Assembly (NCBI GenBank): GCA_051530055.1
Contig: CM121341.1
Location: forward strand, 17,546,001 to 17,610,000
Direction of reading: 5' to 3'
DNA from: Neoechinorhynchus agilis
Taxonomy: Eukaryota; Acanthocephala
Length of the DNA stretch: 64,000 nt
A program made the position numbers and the translations under genes. Below are positions 33,796-45,889 of this stretch, one piece after another. Position 1 is the stretch's first letter. Each line of letters starts with the position of its first letter. The notes under the pieces are model-generated. The model was given only the letters and a program-made list of their open reading frames with translations. It had not been told where the DNA came from and searched no databases.

Positions 33796-36700
33796 GAGCT
33801 CAAGGAGATAGTAGCGGGGAAACCTTTCGAGCAGGTCCAGTACTCCGATATCAAAACGTTGATCTCAGTTCATTTGACCCAAACAATGCACCAGATAATG
33901 GCACGCTATATTTTCAGCACATGCCGTAAGAGATAGAGACAAACTCACGCTAAGTGGGCGACAGCGCTTCGAGGAACGGCAAGAGGATGGATGCTGTTTC
34001 TTCAATAAACAGGTGAAAGACGAACGATCTACCGTAGATGAACGAATCAAAGATCATATCATTGTGGTCACACCGTCAAATGCTCCCCGAAAAGCCGTTA
34101 TGTAGGAGAAAGGTTCAGCATCACTAGAGGAAGTGCTCAAGATAGCCGAAGCGATTGAGATAGCGGATAAGGCGAGTGAGTTGTTATGCGTTCCGAAAGG
34201 CAACGATGATCCAAAACAAGAACGCTATATCGAAGTGAACCGAATAACAAATGGGAGAATGTGCCAAAGAAAAGCTAATGATAATCGAATTCGGGAATCA
34301 AGAAAGCCGCGCATCAATAGATGTGGGAAATGCGGATTGCAGCAGACAGAAGGATCACCCTGTCCTGCAAGCAAGGGGAAGTGTTACAGATGCGGCAGGA
34401 TCGGTCATTTTACAAGGATGTGCAGAAGCGCCAGGGTGAGACAAGTAGAAGAAAGGAAAACAAGTGAGGCAGAAGATGATGAATGGGGACAAAATAAAAC
34501 CTATGGTTGTTATGGATTGATCTGCGCGGAAAAAGGTGAGGGAAACCGAGTCGAGATCAAAGCGATGGTAGAGGTATGCGAGGTGATGTTGAATTTAGAT
34601 ACCGGCGCTGAGGTCAGCATCATCGATGAAGATGTCTGAAGAAAGATTGGGCAGCCAAAATTGATACCAACGAGGCGATTGAAAGCGTATGGAGGATCTG
34701 ATATTGATTGTTTGGGAAAGTGCCAAATGAAAATCGAGAGCGAAAATATGAAACAAGAAGCCATGCTGCACGTCGTAAGGGGAACAAACGGATGCTTATG
34801 GGGAATAGATCTGTTAAAATTGTTCCGAATGGCATTACCGATTTCAGTCACTATCAGAAAAATCGAAACAATACAGGAGGCCATGGATCAAATGATACGA
34901 GAGTTCAGGGTACTTTTTATGGAAAAGACGACGCCGATAAAGGATCACAGGGTGGCATTGCCTATCTCGGAGGACGTGCAGCCTACTTGGATACCAGCGA
35001 GGAGAGTACCATGGGCATTACAGGACGCGGTAATCAGCGAGATCGAACGATTGACAAACAAGGGGGTGATGGAACGAGTTGCAGCAGAGGACACCAATTT
35101 GGAATGGGGGACTTCGATGGTCATTACTATAAAAAGCTGTGGACAGATAAGAATCTGCGCTGATTTCAGGATCACTGTCAACAAATGTTTGAAGCAAGAC
35201 AGTTATCACATGCTCACTTTCGATGACATAGTGCACAGATTAGGAGGTGGCACAAAATACTCCACCATCGATTTGTCAGATGCCTACCTACAGCTAGAGG
35301 TTTGCATAAGACCACCGAAAGTTCTTAAACATAACGACACCGTGGGGATTGTGCCGTTACCGAAGGATGCCATTTGGCCTGAGCTGCACACCTCAGATAT
35401 TCCGAAAATTTATTGACAATTAATTGGCAAACATCCCGAGTACCGGTGCATACCTGTACGATATAATTGTCACCGGAAAAGACGATGCCGAACATTTGGA
35501 GAATTTGATGCCAGTCTTCGGGCGATTGGAAAAAGCAGGTATAGGCGTCCGAAGGAGCAAATGCAAATTCATGCAATCCCAGGTCCGATATTTGGGGCAC
35601 ACGCTTCAAGATAACAAGATAAGACCACAAAAAGAAAAGGTGGAAACGATCACCGAAGCGCGCGTCCCGCGCAATAAAAAAAGAATTAAAATCGTTCTTG
35701 GACATGGTTAACTACCTGGAAAGATTCATTCCCCGGTTACAGAATCAATGCGGAGCCCTGTATGAGTTGTTGAGACAAGGAATTGCTTGGAAATGGAGCA
35801 GGCAGGAGAAAGACAGTTTCGAGCAAGTAAAGGATGCGGTGCGAAACCACAAGGTTTTGGTACCTGTGGATATGAAAAGAAATATTGTGCGACATGCGAC
35901 GCGAGTGAAGACGGAAATGGAGCGGGATTGTTTCACTAAAAAGAAGACGGCGCCAAAGAACCGATCATGTTCACGTCCCGAACACTCACTCCAGCGGAAA
36001 AGAAATATGCGATTATCGAGAAGGAAGCATTAGTAATCGTCAGTGCGGTGATGAGGTTCCACCAGTTCCTATATGGCCATCGATTTATCTTGCAGACGGA
36101 TCACAAGCCTTTGCAACACATCTCCGGAATACAACGAGACCTGTCAAAAATGACGAATAACCGACTTGTGCGCTGGAGATTTCTTGAACCAATACGATTC
36201 CGAAATCGAGTACGTTCAAGGTGCCGAGAACAAATATGCCGATTTCCTGTCCAGGTTTCCAATGAATCCATCAAAGCATAAATACTCAGAAGAGGAGGAG
36301 ATAATGCTGCGATTACTTGCGGAATGACCAAGGCAAGATTAAAATCAGAGTCGATGAAAGATCCTCAGCTGACAAGCATCAAACGATACCTGCAGATCGG
36401 GTGGCCTAAGACGGTACTTGAGATGGACAAACCGTTCGCGACAAGGGCCGACGAACTGTCCATGGAAAATGGTATTGTGATGCACTTGCAGAGAATGATC
36501 ATTCCATTTTCTCTGCGAAAAAGTGTAATGAAAATTCTACACAATGGACACCCAAGGGATCGAAGCCACGAAATCAATATGCCGGTTTTACGTATGGTGG
36601 CCAGGCATAGAGTAGGACATCCGACGCAAGGTAGCGAGTTGCTATCGTTGCCAAATAGCCCGGTCAAACATGCAACAGCAACCACTCATGCCGTGGGACT

Positions 36701-37370
36701 ATCCATCAGAAGTCTGGGAACGTGTACATATCGACCAGGCAGGGCCAATAAACTCAAAGATGTTCTTAGTTTTGGTGGGCGTCAGGAGCAAGTGGCCCGG
36801 CGTCTGGCATTACAATACGTGCCAAATAACTGCCGAAATGGTAATCGACCGGATGAGAGAGTTGTTTGCTCAAACGGAATACCAAAGAAAATCGTTAATG
36901 ATAATGGACCACAACTTATGGCACGCCAATTTACCAAGTTTTGCGAAGAAAACGGCATCCAGGTGATTCAAGCGAGTCCTTATAACTCACAAACGAATGG
37001 GCTGGTGGAACGTTTTATTGGCACATTAAAAAGACGAGGAATGGCGAGCGTATCAACGGATACTCGGAAGATACTAAACGAATTCTTGCAAACATATAGA
37101 AACACCCCTCATGCGATCACGGGAAAGGCTCCCGCAGAAATACTGTTAGGATGAAGATTGAACACGGTGTCCGATAACCTAAGACTGGAGATCGAGGAAA
37201 CTGTAAAGGACCAATCAACTCGAAGGCAGATTCACAGACCTGTGGGGAATTATGGCGAGTTCGAGAAAGGCAATCAGGTATGGTGGAAACGAGGAAGAGA
37301 AGAAGAATTGAGAAAGGGAATCGTGGAACGAAGATCAGGACCAGTATCGTACCGCTGATGGTGTGTGTGA
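33796..37370 (+). mobile_element. Second Gypsy-type element (fossil)
   Basis: Plus-strand Ty3/Gypsy-like fossil, different from the one at 2.3-6.0 kb. Parts in order: gag with CCHC knuckle (CYRCGRIGHFTRMC), aspartic protease (LNLDTGAEVSIID), RT (STIDLSDAYLQL), RNase H (TDHKPLQHI), integrase (NDNGPQLMARQF, SPYNSQTNGLVERFIG). I see no LTRs at either end. It is broken in several places and is likely old. Its left edge abuts the truncated ALG3 copy. Confidence 0.88.
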
Positions 37371-37439
37371 TTTGTGCTCGCTATCGTTTTTGTTAGAGTT
37401 TGGAAATACACCAATGATCATGTTCACAGTCCTACGCCG

Positions 37440-39400
37440 CGGTACCAAACTACCCGAATGTCTCGACGCCAAAGAAAACAAAATAATGATTTCGACTCAG
37501 ATCCCTGCATTTTGTCCTTTTGCGTTCCTCAGCGGCGGTTGCTGCTTCCCCTGGTTTAATGGTGGCGAATTTTATGTTGCTGGCTGCAAGCGTGCCCACG
37601 AACTTGGCGTCCCAGAGAAGGCATTTTCCTTCTCGCCACGGGAATACTGTGACACCGTACGGTCTACGGCGATCGAGTCGGCAAAGATTGCTCGGCTCTA
37701 GGATGTTAGGCGCATTCACAGTATTCAGGACACGGCTAAGAACATTTCGTTCACTTCGGAGTGTCGTGAGTACCTTCCGCCTGATTGCCGACAAACGAGA
37801 CCACGGCATCCCGATTTTTTCATCGGTCGCTCCGCAGTGACAGCGATGGGATGTACACGTCGTTACCCCAAGTCTACGATACACTGCAATCCTTATTGTC
37901 TCGTTGGAGAGAACGGTACCCACAGAAGCGATTTGGATAGCGTTGAGCTAATCATTCGATTCTCTTGTAGAGACTGCCGCCATTCAAGTTCGGTTAACCA
38001 GATGACGAGAATCTGAGGCAATGTTCACCTTATCTTCCACGTTCATCACTAAAATCTCGCATTTCGCAGCATCCAATTCAATGTCAATTTTCGCCGTCTC
38101 CCTGGCGAGTATCTCCAAATCGCGCATTACAACAGAAGGAATACCTCCGAGCGTGGAGTCGTTTAGGTACCAGCCGTTAAAGCTGGACTGGAGAGAGTGC
38201 GCGACGGGATTGACTGCGAGTGAGATCCCCTTGTTGAACTCCTCTTTCGGACCACAAAACGTGGTTATTGAACAACAAGTGTTAAAGATAAAAATCCATG
38301 ATTATGTGGAAGTGGGGAAAAATTTTATATCAAAGAATCACTTTAATTGAAATATTTCGTCCGATCACACTGGACTTCTTCAGTCAATTATTGTTAAAGT
38401 ATTTTATTCGCACTAGCAAAGTGTGATTGAACGAAATATTTCATTTACAGTGATTCTTTGATATAAAAAATTTCCCCACCTCCACATACAACGGGGGTGT
38501 TGAAATCCCATAGGCATTCGTGCTAGATCTCTAACTACTTCGAGCAAATCTGCTCGGTGAACTGTGTTGAATGCATTTTTGAAATCACATTTCAAGATCA
38601 CGTACGGCTTTAAGTTTCCGGTGATGAACGTACGGAGTGAATGAACAATCGCCTCTGCTCCAAAAGGAATACAGCAGCCTAACTGAGTAGGGCGAAGCAG
38701 CATCGCTACTATTCCGCGATCCTTTTATTTAAAATTGTTGCTGTTAAGCCGCGTAGACTTGCTTCAATTTCAATGAGACGAATCCGACCTGATGATAAAA
38801 CATAAGGGATCGTATCGAAGGAGGAGGATTTCACGAAATACTGCCGATCGCCAAGACGAACTCCTCCTCTGACATTTCCGTCTGCGAGCTTCGAAGAAAC
38901 GCGTTCAGCAAGCAACCGATTTGAGTTTCGGCGGTGGTCACGCTCCTGGATACAGTCTTTACGTAGCTCGCATGCTGTCGAAAGACATTGAGTAAAATTT
39001 TAGTGAAGAACTTATTCGCTCTATTATTTTTGTGGTCAGAGATCCCCCAGAAATATCACCAGCGGGAACACTAGTCTAGGGAACGCAAAGAGACGCATCC
39101 ACGACAACTCTGAGTTAGTCTCGATGCAGTCTGTCAATATAGAGGTGAATCTCTTTGCGGCCTGATATCGCGCGTCTTTTGGGATCCTCTTCAGAACGTT
39201 CCTGGCCAGAACTCGCTCAATATTCCCTACAAATGGAATTTCATTTTGTACTGGTGATGTCGTTATAGGATCTTAGCGCATACCATCAATGGACTTAAAG
39301 GGTGAACCCGAACCGCCGCAGCGTGAATTACGGCGTCCACGGACCCTAAGAACTCCTCTTTTCGTCAGGGGAAAAATTCCATACCGACGACACCCATCTA
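37440..39400 (-). mobile_element. LINE with RT and restriction-like endonuclease, broken
   Basis: Minus strand. From 39400 downward it has an N-terminal RT-associated region (NVLKRIPKDARYQAAKRF), RT pieces (RPTQLGCCIPFGAEAIVHSL, CDFKNAFNTVHRADLLEVVR, then SGVQQGD and a WYLNDSTLGG active-site region near 38150-38260) and the nuclease domain (37923-37450: HRCHCG, ILEPSNLCRL, RRPYGVTVFPW, VGTLAAS). Several stops and frameshifts separate the parts. A hairpin element sits inside the RT at 38304-38487. It is the same LINE clade as the fragments at 25.2, 44.3, 59.4 and 62.4 kb, and the only one with RT. Confidence 0.85.
38304..38487. repeat. Hairpin element inserted in a LINE
   Basis: Inverted arms (TATGTGGAAGTGGGGAAA, TATCAAAGAATCACT, GAAATATTTCGTCCG and complements) around a centre with GGACTTCTTCAGTCAATT. 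LINE coding similarity stops at both edges. Confidence 0.85.
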
Positions 39401-39496
39401 AAATTAATAAACTTTAAAATGTAAGATCTTTTAACATAAACTTTATATTGTACGTAAAATTGACTCACAAAGAAACTCGCGAACAAACTCGAGACA

Positions 39497-41485
39497 ATGG
39501 AGTCGTATTATTTCAGGAAGACGATATTTGTCTTGGTCTTTGGTCTTTATCTTCTTGTTAAATGTAAATTCTCTAGGGATGTATATGAAGAAAATACCTT
39601 AAAACCCAAATCTACCCAGAATAGACGATGTATTGTTTCTAATATCGCTGGAAATTATGCATCCCGCATAAATTGCAGACCTTATGGGCGTGGCCAATCG
39701 TTACCAAATGTTCTTCGAACAGTCGGAAAACAAGGTACAATTAATCGAGTATTCATCGAGAAAGTATCGATAGATGAATTCCCCAATGATCTTGAATTTA
39801 TTCTTCCAAATGTTGAAGACATGTCAATATTCTGCAGAAAATTAACGGACAAAGTTTCTAAAATCGACAAGTATATGATCCAAAATTTTAAACATCTCAA
39901 AAAGCTTTCAATTCGATATGCGAACCTATACGAAATTGAACACGATTCCTTTAAAGGATTTAACGATTTAACCCATCTTAATCTAATGCGTAACAAAATA
40001 AGGGTGCTGGATTCAACGATGGGTAACCACCTTTTAAAGCTTAAATTTCTTAATCTGTACAATAATCGATTAAGTGGTGATTGTTTGTCTATTATCAGTC
40101 GTATGATCAATCTAAAAGTGCTTGACCTATCTAAAAACAAAATTGAATTTGCCATTATACCTGATGGATATCGATTCGAAAAATTAAAGGAGCTGAGAAT
40201 GGAAAACAATCCTTTGCGTAGAATTGGATTAAATCGATTAAATCGATTTAAGACTTTGAAAATTCTGGCATTTAGTTTTATTGGGGAACTAAATGATTTA
40301 TTCCGAGGAGAAACGCATTTTGGCAGTCTGAAGGAATTTATAGTTTCAGGAGGAACAACACGATTTCTGAACGCGAGTTCTTTACGCGAAATTCCTAAAC
40401 TCACTCGCTTAGAAGTTAATATGGCGCATCTCGAGGAAGTTCCAGCTGGAAACGAACGTACAAGCAAATTAGTGGAATCCATGGTTTTGTCAGGAAATCG
40501 AATCAGTAAACTTGATGATTCGTGTTTTTCGCAATGGTCAAATCTTGACCATTTGGATTTGTCAAGTAATCGAATTTCTAGCATTAGCAAATATGCATTT
40601 TCGCATCTTCGAAAACTAAGAATTCTCGATCTAGGAGATAACCAAATTTCATATCTGTTTCAAGAACTTCTCAAGAACAATGTCCGAATAAATACCCTTT
40701 CTATGGCCAATAACGATTTAATAACACTGCCTCGAAATTTTTTGAATACTTTGAAGAACCTCCAAATGCTCGATTTATCTCATAATCCATTAAAAGTTAT
40801 AGACCCGATCATTATTGGCGCTAATAAAGTGAGGCAATGTATTGTAAAGAATACCCCAATTTCGCTTTTATTGTACGATGGAAGACGAAATACTGATGTT
40901 TTCCTCGAAATTTTCGATGTCGTAGAATTTATGCCTCAACCATCACGAGAAGCTTTTGGTGTTCAGGACATGGTTCGGCAATTTAATATCACAATGAATG
41001 TTACTGTGCTAACATGGAAAAATCTAAATCACATAAAAGACGTTCATCAACTGATCAATGCAAATGAGACGTTTTCACTCGACTTGGGCCATAATGAAAT
41101 ATCCGTAATCGATAATGATGATTTTCTCTTATTAACAAAACTTCAATTCCTGTGCGTTCAATTCAACAAGATCTGGAAAATTGTTCCTCGATCATTTGAA
41201 CATTGCCAGGAATTGAAAACGCTTGATCTTGCAAATAACCATCTAAGAAATCTTGATGTACAGGACATGTTCTATGGACTAAACAATGTCATTTTCCTAC
41301 ATTTGGCCAAAAATGGTTTTTGGATATTTCCTAGTTATCATTTATCGAATCTTAAAAGTCTACAATGTCTCAATATTTCTCACAATCCAATTCGAGAATT
41401 TTATAGTGGTGCATTCCGAGAGGCGGGAACAATTACGGAGGTTGATGTGACTTTTACGGATATCGAAATTATTTCAGATCTATAA
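39497..41485 (+). CDS. Secreted leucine-rich repeat protein B
   Basis: 662 residues in one exon. Residues 1-23 form a signal peptide. A short cysteine-containing segment follows (RRCIVSN, INCRPYGRG). From ~100 to ~640 there are about twenty LRR units (LDLSKNKIEFAI, LDLSSNRISSI, LDLGDNQISYL, LDLANNHLRNL). No C-terminal membrane anchor, LRR-CT cap or kinase/TIR domain is seen, so the product is probably secreted or attached by partners. The ATG at 39497 is the first in frame and gives the signal peptide. The 3' two-thirds and 3' flank are duplicated as LRR-A at 13.3 kb, and the N-terminal part survives as a relic at 21.7 kb. Specific function unknown. Confidence 0.88.
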   Translation: MESYYFRKTIFVLVFGLYLLVKCKFSRDVYEENTLKPKSTQNRRCIVSNIAGNYASRINCRPYGRGQSLPNVLRTVGKQGTINRVFIEKVSIDEFPNDLEFILPNVEDMSIFCRKLTDKVSKIDKYMIQNFKHLKKLSIRYANLYEIEHDSFKGFNDLTHLNLMRNKIRVLDSTMGNHLLKLKFLNLYNNRLSGDCLSIISRMINLKVLDLSKNKIEFAIIPDGYRFEKLKELRMENNPLRRIGLNRLNRFKTLKILAFSFIGELNDLFRGETHFGSLKEFIVSGGTTRFLNASSLREIPKLTRLEVNMAHLEEVPAGNERTSKLVESMVLSGNRISKLDDSCFSQWSNLDHLDLSSNRISSISKYAFSHLRKLRILDLGDNQISYLFQELLKNNVRINTLSMANNDLITLPRNFLNTLKNLQMLDLSHNPLKVIDPIIIGANKVRQCIVKNTPISLLLYDGRRNTDVFLEIFDVVEFMPQPSREAFGVQDMVRQFNITMNVTVLTWKNLNHIKDVHQLINANETFSLDLGHNEISVIDNDDFLLLTKLQFLCVQFNKIWKIVPRSFEHCQELKTLDLANNHLRNLDVQDMFYGLNNVIFLHLAKNGFWIFPSYHLSNLKSLQCLNISHNPIREFYSGAFREAGTITEVDVTFTDIEIISDL

Positions 41486-41937
41486 CCAAACATTGGGAAT
41501 TCGCTCATTTAAAAAACCATATCGTGATTTAACTTGTGCAGGATTCGGATGTTTTATTTCTTCAATACAAAAATTTTCTTTAGTGTTTTGTAACTTCGCT
41601 AACACACGAATTGTTAAAAAGCATTTTGATTTAACATTCCTCAGTGTAAAAGGGCAAAGAAATGGCAGTCTCAAAAATCCAATTGATTGGTTAGTCTGTA
41701 GGCTCCAATTTTTTCGAATATCTCTCATAAAATGGCAATACAAAATTGTTTGATCTCGTATTCTGCCCCTTAAATAATTGAATTATTTTAATCAATTATC
41801 AGAAACTACGGTAGCCGTGAAAACCCAACATCTGACCAACAAACAGGACGAACTTTTTGCTTCGATGTCGCTACTTTAATAAACTTCACATCTCCACTGG
41901 CCTTTGTAGTTTCTTGAGGAAGTCATAGGCGAATTCT

Positions 41938-42530
41938 CGAAAATAACAGATATCCTTTTTAGGTTGAGGATTGCATTCGGGTGGCGGGCTATATTATTGT
42001 TTAGGTCGCTTGTCTATACCCGAGGGAGATCGTTAAAGACGAATATATTTCGACCGATTAAATCGGTCATTGTCAATTCAATCTAAAATAACCGTGGGAT
42101 TCGTCACAACACACAAGATTGTTCATTTTGACTCGGGACCCGGGATCGTCAACCCCGTATTCGAAGATCAGCCTCCCTGAGTGTGTTTAGGCCAACAACA
42201 GTTAGTTGGAGGGAAACTTTTGCTTTGTTCCCTTCCATATTGTTGGCCATCTCGATATATATCGACTATTTTATCAATCGTTGGAATTTTCTCTTTTCTG
42301 TGCAGAGGACGTCGGTCTTGTCGAAGGGTTGACGATCCTGGGTCCCGAGTCAAAATAAACAATCTTGTGTGTTGTGACGAATCCATCTGTTATTTTAGAT
42401 TGAATTGACAATGACCGATTTAATCGGTCGAAATATATTCGTCTTTAACGATCTCCCTCGGGTGTCGACAAGCGACCTAAACAATAACAGATTTCCTTTT
42501 TCTTTATCATTATATTAGCCCGCACAAAGA
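41938..42530. repeat. Large foldback element, about 590 bp
   Basis: Left arm (about 41979-42163: TGTTTAGGTCGCTTGTC, GACGAATATATTTCGACCGA, CACACAAGATTGTTCATTTT, GACTCGGGACCC) returns as its reverse complement at about 42325-42485. The centre (42164-42325) is unique. Arms of a related element flank a LINE at 59.2 and 60.2 kb. Confidence 0.9.
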
Positions 42531-43523
42531 TCCATTAAAAAACAATACTTAATCATGCGGCTAGAAAAATTGTATTTCACAAGATTACTAATTTTGTAAC
42601 CTTCAATGCGAAATCGGCCCAAAAGTTGTTCCATTATTGATGTCAACAAGATTCGTTGTTTACAAACTACGTATGATACCAATAATCTAGTAATTAAAGA
42701 ACGAACGCTCTTATTTTAATACAATGTTTATAAGTGGGCAGTTTCTATAATTTACTCTTTAACAACTCGGAACAACAATTTTAACGAATCAACAAATATT
42801 GGAATCACTTATTACCTTCCACTGTCACGCAAATTCGTTTTGAGTTGAATTTCCTTAAAATTTCGACAAAAGATCTACATTACCTAGTTTAGAAAACTTT
42901 TGCAGTCCTACATAACAGAATCTTCTGGGCAAAAAAGTTTTCTCAACAGTGAAAAATGTTCCATAATATGGCGTATCGATCATAAATCGTATCCGCATAA
43001 TCTTTTACTATTGTCGTGGAAATGCAAGGCATCGAGAGCAACAGACCCCATCAGAAGTTTTGTAATCTGTGGAAAGTTTTGATAGCACTCGTACAAGAGA
43101 TGGCTGCTTGGGATTGCCGGGTGTTGCACTTTTCTTGCTTTTGTTCGCAACGAAATTGCTTAGTAACATTGTACTATAACATTATCGTAGAATGTTTTTC
43201 ATTCATAGAAATCAGTCAAGCTTCCTTTCACAATAGATCAGACATGAAAATAATTATATTTTGTCTAAAAAAACACCTCTCATCGATTTTGCATTTCGTA
43301 TATCATATTGATCAAGATAATATCTGGCTATTCTACACAACGAAGTATAATGTTGCGAACCGAGTGTACCCTCTAAAGATAACGCTAAAACTTCGAGCCC
43401 TAAAGAATCAGGCAAAATCAGATAAAACACTTTTCCAAGGCTGTTAATAAATCGACATAAACTATTTTAAAGATCGGTCAATAGAATCTCAGTTAGAGAA
43501 GATTTGAGTGTATTCTAATAAAA
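42531..43523. other. No supported gene
   Basis: AT-rich. A 143-codon plus-strand frame (43016-43447) has no signal, repeat or family motif and is probably chance; an exon-like minus-strand frame near 43000-43140 is also unassigned. Confidence 0.45.
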
Positions 43524-43768
43524 TTGATAAAATATGGTGAAGAAAATAAGAACTAAGAAATTCGATTTTATTGTGAATTTTCGGCCTTAGCGTAGGCCTT
43601 CTTCAGACTATTGTTATAGTAGTGAGAGCTAACTAACTTTCATTGCGAAGAAGTTACATAACTTTATTATTTCTCACTACTATAACAATAGTCTGAAGAA
43701 GGCCTACGCTAAGGCCGAAAATTCACAATAAAATCGAATTTCTTATTTACTTCACCATATTTTATCAA
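43524..43768. repeat. Near-perfect hairpin element, about 245 bp
   Basis: Arms of roughly 110 bp run from TTGATAAAATATGGTGAAG through TTTTCGGCCTTAGCGTAGGC and CTTCTTCAGACTATTGTTAT, with a short loop at about 43640-43665. It is the most perfect member of the GAAGAAGGCC hairpin family here, which suggests recent origin. Confidence 0.93.
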
Positions 43769-44284
43769 CAATGTTAAATATATATTCTAATAAAATTATT
43801 CTGCAAATTCGTTTAAATAACATCCGACGGTTAACGACAAAAAGGCGATGCTACTCACACCATATTAACAATTGTCTCTTTTTACTTAAAGGATCAAGGG
43901 ATTTCAGCGACATTGGATTGAATTTTAACACTGCTATGGCAGTAGAAATAGAATTTAAATTGAGTACTCAGTTTCAACCCAAAAATGTTAAAAATCATAA
44001 TACATAATTTCTTTGTTGGTATTATATGTTAGGGGTGATTTATTGCAAGTACCCATATCGAATTACCCTGTTTCGCCGGATCGCTGCTTCCTCGGTCATA
44101 AAATTTTCCGGATTCGAATAGAACATATAGAAGAAGTGCCTTCTTTTTGTAAAGATTTTTTTGGTTTTGATTTTTTCAACATATATTCAGTAAAACCCTG
44201 AACATCATTGTCAAAATACCATAACTAAAAAGTAAATCAAATCTAAAAAAATTTCATGTTTCCGTTTATTTATTTGGCAATAAT
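43769..44284. other. Short unassigned frames
   Basis: Two consecutive plus-strand frames (43771-44007 and 44013-44201) show no known domain. They might be decayed exons (FRIRIEHIEEVPSFCKDFF), but I cannot support a gene. Confidence 0.35.
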
Positions 44285-44600
44285 AAAGCACAAAACGTGC
44301 AATCACCACCGTCCGCAAAATTTGAGCTTCTCTCCTTCCTTGGCTGTCGCTATCACGCTAGCAGCATTGCCTCTTTGTACTGCGAGCGAGATTTTTTGTC
44401 GCAAGAATACACCTGCTCGTGCCTCGCCGGTGGTTTCTCTCAATTTCTTCGAGAGATCCTGGAGCCGAATGAGTGCCGAGCAGCCAAGTGCTCCATACGT
44501 CTCTACTCCGAAGGGGAGCTAAATCCCTTTATTTTCGTACCTTCCTCCCTTCCGCTGCACTGACTGCACCTCCAGCGATTAGATAAACTAGTAAAGTATG
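44285..44600 (-). mobile_element. LINE C-terminal fragment
   Basis: Minus strand: the end of the nuclease-domain protein (GVET-GALGSALIRLQDLSKK-like, then the end of the protein). Recognised by near match to the copy at 62405-62925. Only the last ~100 codons and 3' end are present. Confidence 0.75.
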
Positions 44601-44754
44601 ATAAGAACGCAAGTTCGTAATTTCGTTAATCAACTTTTATCGTCGATGAAAACCGCTCCTTTTTGCATCTTACTGAGGCAACTAACATTGTCGATATGTG
44701 AGAAGGTGTCGGGGTATATGATTGGACTTATTGCCTAGGTCTTCACCCGGTAAA

Positions 44755-44870
44755 TAATTTTTTATTAAAAACGTTTCGAATTTAATCGGCTTCATCATCG
44801 GCTTGTACGTCTTTAACTAACTAATAAATTGATGATGAACCCGACGATGTTCGAAACATTTTTAATCGCT
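44755..44870. repeat. Imperfect foldback element
   Basis: ATTTTTTATTAAAAACGTTT with TCGGCTTCATCATC on the left; GATGATGAACCCGACGATG and AACATTTTTAAT on the right. A related single arm is at about 53322-53385. Confidence 0.6.
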
Positions 44871-45889
44871 TTTGGTTATCGGGCCGCTTTTAGTTATCGC
44901 ACCGTTTTGGCTATCGGATTTTTGAAATAAGGACGCCATTCGCCCTTCGTCCTGAAATGAATCCATTAAGGTATCTGAGCGATTTCTCATGAAGCGACCG
45001 TTGCAGTCTATCTTCGCAAAGTGGAGTGTAAATTCTGGCTTCACACTTGGCTTAGTATAAATTATAGCCTGTTGAACCTCGGCAATGTCACGGACGAAAA
45101 AATTCAGCAGAGCCCAAGTCCAGAAAATTTTGTCGCCGAAATGTTTCAGTAGGAGAAAATGAGGCATTTTACAAAGATATCGCGAGAACGAACTTGTAGT
45201 TCAGTTGACATCGCGAACCGTCACTTTGTCTTTTGGGAAGATAATGCCGTTTTGACTCGCGTTTCGAAAATGTCTTTGGGATAATCAATACACAAAGGTC
45301 ATCCTCCGGATCCGCCATTCACTCCGAATCCGTGAACCACAACGGATCCATCCTCCACTCCGGATCTGTCATCCACTCTAAAGTGATCACGATGACCCAG
45401 AGATACATGGATCATCTTCTTAACTAATCAACATGCGGTTGAGCAATCCGATTTTCGTCGACACGATCAAATACATTGCAAACCTGGAGGCTAAAATCGC
45501 TAGAATAGAGAGTATAGAGATGAGTTAAGTTCCTCATTGACCTTGTTCTGACTACCTTTATAGATTGTGTGTTTCGTTGAACCCTGAAGAAGTAAAACTA
45601 AGAAATCTCGGTCATTAATAAACATTTGTTTCAACTGCGAAACTTGCTTAAATAACAACAATTGAAACGACAACATGCGGTTGAGAAATCAGTCGACAAT
45701 CTACCAACTAATAAAAAGGAATACTTAGCAAAAAACATAAAATGCGCCCATTTGTTAACATTATCAACAATATTTTGTCCAAAGAAACATTTCACGTCTT
45801 TTTAGTTACGAATTGAACGCCGAAACATCAGTGTCTCATTTCGATTATTTTTGGCAATTGATGCAAAGCTACTTTAAAACCAAAAAAAA
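44871..45889. other. Intergenic, no gene supported
   Basis: Contains a short imperfect array of GGATC-CCATTC/TCCACTC motifs at about 45305-45385 and otherwise AT-rich sequence. A 101-codon minus-strand frame (45167-44862) has no family features. Confidence 0.5.

Noticed and set aside
38021-38350. 109-codon plus-strand frame
   Set aside because: Antisense to the LINE reverse transcriptase, ending in the hairpin element.
44256-44563. Two plus-strand 88-codon frames
   Set aside because: Antisense to the LINE nuclease C-terminus; the same shadow appears at 62308-62643.
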